From positions 1-43,496 of the forward strand of contig SKNO01000216.1 in assembly GCA_007120465.1 (NCBI GenBank): a stretch of DNA of 43,496 nucleotides, given 5' to 3'. Source of the stretch: Nitriliruptoraceae bacterium (GTDB lineage: Bacteria; Actinomycetota; Nitriliruptoria; Nitriliruptorales; Nitriliruptoraceae). The position numbers and the translations under genes were made by a program. Positions within the stretch are counted from its first letter, which is position 1. Each line of letters opens with the position of its first letter. A model generated the notes under the pieces. That model made no database searches and was not told the origin of the DNA. It worked only from the letters and a program-made list of their open reading frames with translations. Of the stretch, positions 39,302-43,496 are shown piece by piece.

Positions 39302-40416
39302 CCGCGACGCGTCCTCCCTCGTCCGCGCTGACGTCCTTCGTGGTGGCATCGCGGTACCTGCCCGTGTACGTCGCCCTCCTGCTGCTGGTCCTCGTCGCCT
39401 GGCTCTGGGCACCGGCCACGCTGACGAGCGCAGCGATGGGTGCCATCGCCCCGTACGGCACGTTCCTCGCGATCGCCGCCCTCGGGCAGATGCTCGTCAT
39501 CATGACCGGGGGGATCGATCTCAGCGTCCCGGGGACCTTCAGCCTCGCCGGCATCATCGTCGTCGGCGTCGGGCAGGTGTCGGACGACCGGCTCGGTATC
39601 GCGATCCTGACGGCGCTCGGGGCCGCAGCCCTGATCGGACTGGTCAACGGGATCCTGATCGGTGGTCTCAACCTCAACGCGCTGATCGTGACCCTGGCGG
39701 TCGGTCAGATCGTGACCGGGGTACTCAACCGCTACTACACCACGATCGCGGTGCAGTCCTCGGTGCCGCCGGCGCTGTCCGCCTGGACCTCGACGCGGTT
39801 CCTCGGCATGTCCAACATCTTCTGGCTCGGCGTCGGCCTGACGATCGTGACGATGGTGGTGTTCCGGTACACCTCGATCGGGCGACGCTTCCAGGTGGTG
39901 GGTGCCAACCCCGCCGCCGCGACGGTCAGCGGGCTGCGCGTCAACCTCTACCAGGTGGGGGCCTACGTCGTCGCCGCGGTGCTCTACGCGATCGCCGGGA
40001 TCCTGCTGGCCGCGTTCCTCCGCAGTCCCGGCGTGAACTACGGCGTGCCGTACCTGCTCGGACCGATCGCGGCGGTGGTCATCGGCGGTGCGTCGCTGAC
40101 CGGTGGGCTGGCCAGTCCGCTGTCGACCTGGGCCGCGGCGTTCTTCCTCGCCGCCCTCAACCAGATGATGCGGGTCATGGGCCTGCCGACCGCGCTGCAG
40201 TTCGTGGTGTTCGGACTGGTGATCATCGGCGGGATGCTGGTCTCGGGCGACCGGATCATCAAGGCCGTGGAGCGCGTGATCCGGACTCGCGGCACCCCCC
40301 GGCGCGACGACCTTGAGGGGATGACGGTCGGCGTACACGGGCCGGACCCGCCGGACGACGAGCACCCAGGACCCCGGGGCGCAGGGGGCGCGGGGGGAGG
40401 AGGGAGCGAGCGCTGA
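39298..40416 (+). CDS. Sugar-type ABC transporter permease (RbsC/BPD_transp_2 family)
   Basis: A 372-residue membrane protein with about nine to ten helices and the family motif MLVIMTGGIDLSVPGTFSLAG (first part, about residue 64), plus LGPIAAVVIGGASLTGG near residue 250. The last 50 residues are a polar Gly/Pro-rich tail. RbsC-type permeases import sugars, nucleosides and AI-2. Only one permease gene is present, implying a homodimer. ATGA overlap with the amidohydrolase. Confidence 0.9.
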   Translation: MTATRPPSSALTSFVVASRYLPVYVALLLLVLVAWLWAPATLTSAAMGAIAPYGTFLAIAALGQMLVIMTGGIDLSVPGTFSLAGIIVVGVGQVSDDRLGIAILTALGAAALIGLVNGILIGGLNLNALIVTLAVGQIVTGVLNRYYTTIAVQSSVPPALSAWTSTRFLGMSNIFWLGVGLTIVTMVVFRYTSIGRRFQVVGANPAAATVSGLRVNLYQVGAYVVAAVLYAIAGILLAAFLRSPGVNYGVPYLLGPIAAVVIGGASLTGGLASPLSTWAAAFFLAALNQMMRVMGLPTALQFVVFGLVIIGGMLVSGDRIIKAVERVIRTRGTPRRDDLEGMTVGVHGPDPPDDEHPGPRGAGGAGGGGSER

Positions 40417-40472
40417 ACGGCACGACCGACATCGACCACGACAGATCGAACACGACTTCGGGAGGGAAGTGG

Positions 40473-41816
40473 ATGAGACGCTTCAGCACGTACATCTCGC
40501 TGCTCGCCGTGATGGCCCTGATCCTCGCGGCCTGCGGCGACGACGGAGAACCAGAGGGAGCGGCGGTGGACGTCCAGGAGGACGCGCCCGCCGAGGAACC
40601 CGCCGAGGAGCCGGCCGAGGAGCCGAGCGAGGAACCGACCGACACCGACGAGGATGAGGGGCTCGCCCGGTACGGGGAGTCCACCGACGCCGACCCGGCC
40701 CTGGTGGAGCGGGCGCTCGGGCCCGTCAGCGACGTGCCCGACATCGTCCTGGCGTCCATCGCCCGGGCACACCAGGATCTCGACGAGGACACCATCGCCA
40801 CGGCACTCGAGTGCTGGAACTCGGTCGAGTGCGACACCGGGAGCGGTGGAGACCTCGTGATGGGCGTCGCGGACGGCGGACGCTTGAACGTCTGGCGGCA
40901 GGTGACGCACATGGAGGCGATCCTCCAGGCCCTCACCTACCCCGAGATCGGCACGATCGTCTCCCGTGACGCGCAGTGGAACCAGGACCCTGCGGTCGCC
41001 GCCGGCGACATCCGGTTCCTGATCCAGCGCGGCGTCGACTTCATCATCGGCTACCCGGACCACGGGGTGGCGATCGCCGACGCGATCCTCGAGGCCGAAG
41101 CGGCCGGGATCCCCTACATCCCGTACTCGGCCGGGTGGGTCGGCCTGCCCGACCAGGACGGCGCACTGATCCCGGGGGAGGACTACCTCACGATCGTGGG
41201 TGAGGACCTCTGCGCCCTCGGTGAGAGCTTCGCCGAGATCATCAACCGCGAGGTCGGCGAGGGCACGATCGGCATCATGGGTGGGACCCCGGGGAACGCG
41301 TTGTCAGCCGGCTGGCAGCGGTGCCAGATCGACGCACTCGACAGCGGCATCAACCTCGTGTCCGAGCCCGCGGACACCTTCTGGGTGAACGACGTCGCCC
41401 TGCAGACCGTCCTCGGGTGGCTGTCGAGCACGCCGGACATCGCCGGATACAGCTACGAGTACGCCGACGGGCTCTACACCGCGCTGGACGCGTACGAGAC
41501 GGTGGGTGTACCGCTGGACGAGCTCGTGATCACGGTGCGGACCGACGAGCAGACCCTGTTCTGCGACTGGGCGGAACGGGGCAACCCGGAGTACCAGATC
41601 TGGTACTCGGCGGGCGGCAACTTCCAGTCACGGATCGCGGTGACCGCGGGGATGCTGCACCTGCAGGGTGCCGACATCCCGGCCGAGATCGTGGTCCCGC
41701 ACGTCATGCGCCAGGTCAGTGAGGACGACTGCGACCCCGACCGGGTGACGCCGACGGTGTCCAACACCTCGCTGGTCCCGGCCGAGGTCCTCGCCCGGAT
41801 GTACGGGGGCTCGTGA
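40473..41816 (+). CDS. Sugar-type ABC transporter substrate-binding lipoprotein
   Basis: A 447-residue lipoprotein. Lipobox LILAAC with Cys near residue 21, then an acidic repeat linker (EEPAEEPAEEPSEEPTDTDED, near residues 35-56). The periplasmic-binding domain is of the Peripla_BP_4/RbsB type (IQRGVDFIIGYPDHGVAIADA, EAAGIPYIPYSAGWVG, GEGTIGIMGGTPGNALSAGW). The ligand is unknown; proximity to the ring-hydrolysing amidohydrolase suggests a nucleobase-, nucleoside- or triazine-like compound rather than a sugar. GGAGGG precedes ATG 40473. Confidence 0.88.
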   Translation: MRRFSTYISLLAVMALILAACGDDGEPEGAAVDVQEDAPAEEPAEEPAEEPSEEPTDTDEDEGLARYGESTDADPALVERALGPVSDVPDIVLASIARAHQDLDEDTIATALECWNSVECDTGSGGDLVMGVADGGRLNVWRQVTHMEAILQALTYPEIGTIVSRDAQWNQDPAVAAGDIRFLIQRGVDFIIGYPDHGVAIADAILEAEAAGIPYIPYSAGWVGLPDQDGALIPGEDYLTIVGEDLCALGESFAEIINREVGEGTIGIMGGTPGNALSAGWQRCQIDALDSGINLVSEPADTFWVNDVALQTVLGWLSSTPDIAGYSYEYADGLYTALDAYETVGVPLDELVITVRTDEQTLFCDWAERGNPEYQIWYSAGGNFQSRIAVTAGMLHLQGADIPAEIVVPHVMRQVSEDDCDPDRVTPTVSNTSLVPAEVLARMYGGS

Positions 41817-43405
41817 TGACCCGCGATCCCGCAGGAGGGGCGACCACCGGAGACGTGGTCCTCGAGATGCGTGGCGTGTCCCGGCAGTTCGGGGCGGTCA
41901 GAGCGCTGACGGACGTCAGCTTCGACTGCCGTGCCGGGGAGGTTCACGCGCTCGTGGGCGAGAACGGCTCCGGGAAGTCGACCCTCCTCGGGATCGCGAG
42001 CGGCTTCGTGGACCCCGACCGGGGCACGATCCTGATCGGGGGACGCCGCCTGCGCCGGGACTCCCCGGCGCAGGCACGCCGGCTCGGTCTGGCGACCGCC
42101 TACCAGGACACGTCGTTGGTCCTGGCCGAGCCGGTCAAGAACAACCTGTACCTGGCAGCGCCGCCCGATCAGCGTCCGCCCTACTGGCGACGCAAGCGCT
42201 GGGCACGCCGCCTGCTCTCCGAACTCGACCTCGACATGGAGCTGTTCCCCGACGCTCCGGCCGGCACGCTCACCCTGGCCGAGCGCCAGCTGTTCGAGGT
42301 GGCCAAGGCACTCGCCTCCGACCCGAAGGTGCTGCTGCTCGACGAACCGACCACGGCCCTCGGCCCCCACGAGGTGGAGGCGCTCCACCGGGCCGTGGAC
42401 GCGTGCCGGCGACGCGGGGTCGGGGTGGTCTACGTCAGCCACCGGCTCCCCGAGGTCCTCGAGATCGCCGACCGGATCACCGTGCTTCGGGACGGCTTCT
42501 CGCAGGGGACCCACGACGCCGCGACGACCTCCGAGGAGGCGCTCGTCGAGCTGATCGTCGGCCGCCCGTTCGACGCCGCGTTCCCGCCCCCGACGCCGAC
42601 GTCGGGCGAACCGGAGGAGGTGCTCGTCGTCGACGCGCTCCAGGGCCAATCGTTCGGCCCGGCGAGCTTCAGACTCGACCGAGGGGAGACGGTCGGGATC
42701 GCTGGCGCCGAGGGCAACGGCCAGCCCCAGCTGTTCGACTGCCTGGCGGGCCGGGTGCCCCCGAAGGCGGGGCGTGTGGTCTGCAACGGCAAGGAGCTGA
42801 GCCTCGTGTCGACGCGGGAGGCGGTCCGCGCCGGACTCGTGCTGCTGCCCGGCGACCGGAAGGGGGAAGCGCTGATGCCGGTGTTGGGGGTGCGGGTCAA
42901 CTCGACGATCCAGTCCCTCGGCCGCTTCAGTCTCCTCGGGTTCCTCCGCAGACGGGCCGAACGTCGGGCCGTGCGCGATCTCGTCGAGCGCCTGCGGACC
43001 CGGACCCCGTCGCTCGAGCAGCCGGTCGAGTTCCTGTCCGGGGGCAACCAGCAGAAGGTCTCGATCTCCCGGACCTTCCTGCGCGAGCCGTCGGTCATCC
43101 TGGCCTACGAACCGACCCAGGGGGTGGACGTCGGTTCGCGCTTCGACATCTACGAGGCGCTCCGGGCCAGGGCGGACCAGGGAGCGGCCATCCTGGTCAA
43201 GTCGAGCGACCCCATCGAGCTCTCCGGGATGTGCGACCGCGTGCTGGTGATGTCCCGTGGACAGTTCATCGAGGAGATCCCGGGCGACGAGCTGGACGAG
43301 CTGCGGATCGTCGAGGCGATCGTCCGCGGTCCCGGGTTGTCGAGGGACGGCCGCTCCCCACTCGGCGTCGCGATGCCCAAGGCCACCCAGCAGGTGTCCC
43401 TATGA
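41816..43405 (+). CDS. Sugar-type ABC transporter double ATPase (RbsA/MglA-like)
   Basis: A 529-residue protein with two ABC domains. In the first, Walker A GENGSGKST (about 45) and Walker B VLLLDEPTTALG are intact but the signature is divergent (LTLAERQLFEVAKAL). In the second, the P-loop is degenerate (GAEGNGQPQ) while the signature LSGGNQQKVSISRTFL is canonical. This asymmetry is normal for RbsA/MglA proteins. The ATG at 41816 overlaps the lipoprotein's stop; GTG 41813 is equally possible. It is the last gene before the palindromic repeat, so the transporter set (permease, lipoprotein, ATPase) is complete. Confidence 0.9.
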   Translation: MTRDPAGGATTGDVVLEMRGVSRQFGAVRALTDVSFDCRAGEVHALVGENGSGKSTLLGIASGFVDPDRGTILIGGRRLRRDSPAQARRLGLATAYQDTSLVLAEPVKNNLYLAAPPDQRPPYWRRKRWARRLLSELDLDMELFPDAPAGTLTLAERQLFEVAKALASDPKVLLLDEPTTALGPHEVEALHRAVDACRRRGVGVVYVSHRLPEVLEIADRITVLRDGFSQGTHDAATTSEEALVELIVGRPFDAAFPPPTPTSGEPEEVLVVDALQGQSFGPASFRLDRGETVGIAGAEGNGQPQLFDCLAGRVPPKAGRVVCNGKELSLVSTREAVRAGLVLLPGDRKGEALMPVLGVRVNSTIQSLGRFSLLGFLRRRAERRAVRDLVERLRTRTPSLEQPVEFLSGGNQQKVSISRTFLREPSVILAYEPTQGVDVGSRFDIYEALRARADQGAAILVKSSDPIELSGMCDRVLVMSRGQFIEEIPGDELDELRIVEAIVRGPGLSRDGRSPLGVAMPKATQQVSL

Positions 43406-43496
43406 GCTCCCCCCTAGGAGAGGGGGGAGCGAAGCCGCCCGAGCACGAGCGGGCGGCCGATGGGGGGTTGCCAGACGAGCGCTCCCCCCTAGGAGA
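43406..43496. repeat. Palindromic repeat recurring after 75 bp, cut by window end
   Basis: GCTCCCCCC (43406-43414), TAGGAGA, GGGGGGAGC (43422-43430) form a perfect 9-bp hairpin right after the ATPase stop. A second hairpin GCCGCCCG/CGGGCGGC (43434-43457) follows. The 16 bases at 43406-43421 recur exactly at 43481-43496, where the window ends. It may terminate the operon, or be the start of a repeat array or REP-like element. Confidence 0.75.

Noticed and set aside
43406-43496. CRISPR array
   Set aside because: Only two partial copies are visible and the unit is a long G/C-run palindrome. The intervening sequence contains another hairpin rather than a unique spacer, and no cas gene is present.

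Overview
The window is high-GC DNA with abundant GTG starts, GTGA/ATGA gene overlaps, a SARP/BTAD-type regulator, an excalibur-domain protein, GerMN-type lipoproteins and an ECF sigma factor with a zinc anti-sigma partner. This suggests a deep-branching or soil/marine actinobacterium (Nitriliruptoria-, Acidimicrobiia- or Thermoleophilia-like). That placement is inference; no rRNA or marker gene is present. Coordinates are direct readings; functions rest on motif recognition without database searches.

Left part (1-17,000): a signalling neighbourhood around a 959-residue winged-helix/BTAD/ATPase/TPR regulator (12206-15085) that is followed by an amidohydrolase. To its left, minus-strand units encode a small membrane protein, two tandem kinase-less membrane sensor paralogues and a GNAT/Eis-like acetyltransferase (11262 to 7447), then a membrane cupredoxin, a GAF/PP2C/HATPase protein, two STAS proteins and a START-like protein (7299 to 3264). 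A third sensor paralogue lies at 702-1895. A recurring promoter architecture, GTAACG-N5-G(G/T)(A/C)ACR-N9-(-10-like), precedes five of these units (650, 7358, 11326, 12040, 16480), and more half-sites cluster in the regulator's own promoter. The 11-bp repeat spacing is what OmpR/SARP-type winged helices use, so the regulator probably controls this set. Two gene relics (an FAD monooxygenase and an alpha/beta hydrolase) lie in intergenic DNA.

Middle part (17,795-32,000): tRNA-Leu(UAG); a leaderless redoxin with a MarR regulator; a SigR/RsrA-like pair; a divergent five-gene operon matching E. coli ynjB-ynjC(split)-ynjD-ynjF; and a mercuric-reductase-like oxidoreductase. These are followed by two consecutive selenoprotein genes. 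The first (27064-27774) is a deiodinase-like thioredoxin-fold protein with a UxxC motif. The second (27844-28806) is a glycine/betaine/sarcosine/D-proline reductase selenoprotein B-like protein, also with UxxC. Each has one in-frame TGA followed, 17-18 bases later, by a hairpin with a GGUC apical loop, as in bacterial SECIS elements; standard gene calling would split both. A TVP38/TMEM64 membrane protein, a DsbA-like protein and a second CxxxxC flavoprotein complete a thiol/selenol redox region.

Right part (32,100-43,496): a double-DUF427 protein, an apparently frameshifted excalibur protein, two related lipoproteins (one with a GerMN domain), an acyl-CoA synthetase, and an amidohydrolase plus sugar-type ABC transporter operon (permease, lipoprotein, double ATPase). 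This operon sits behind a promoter whose -35 overlaps a perfect LacI-type palindrome. The window ends in a palindromic repeat that recurs after 75 bp.
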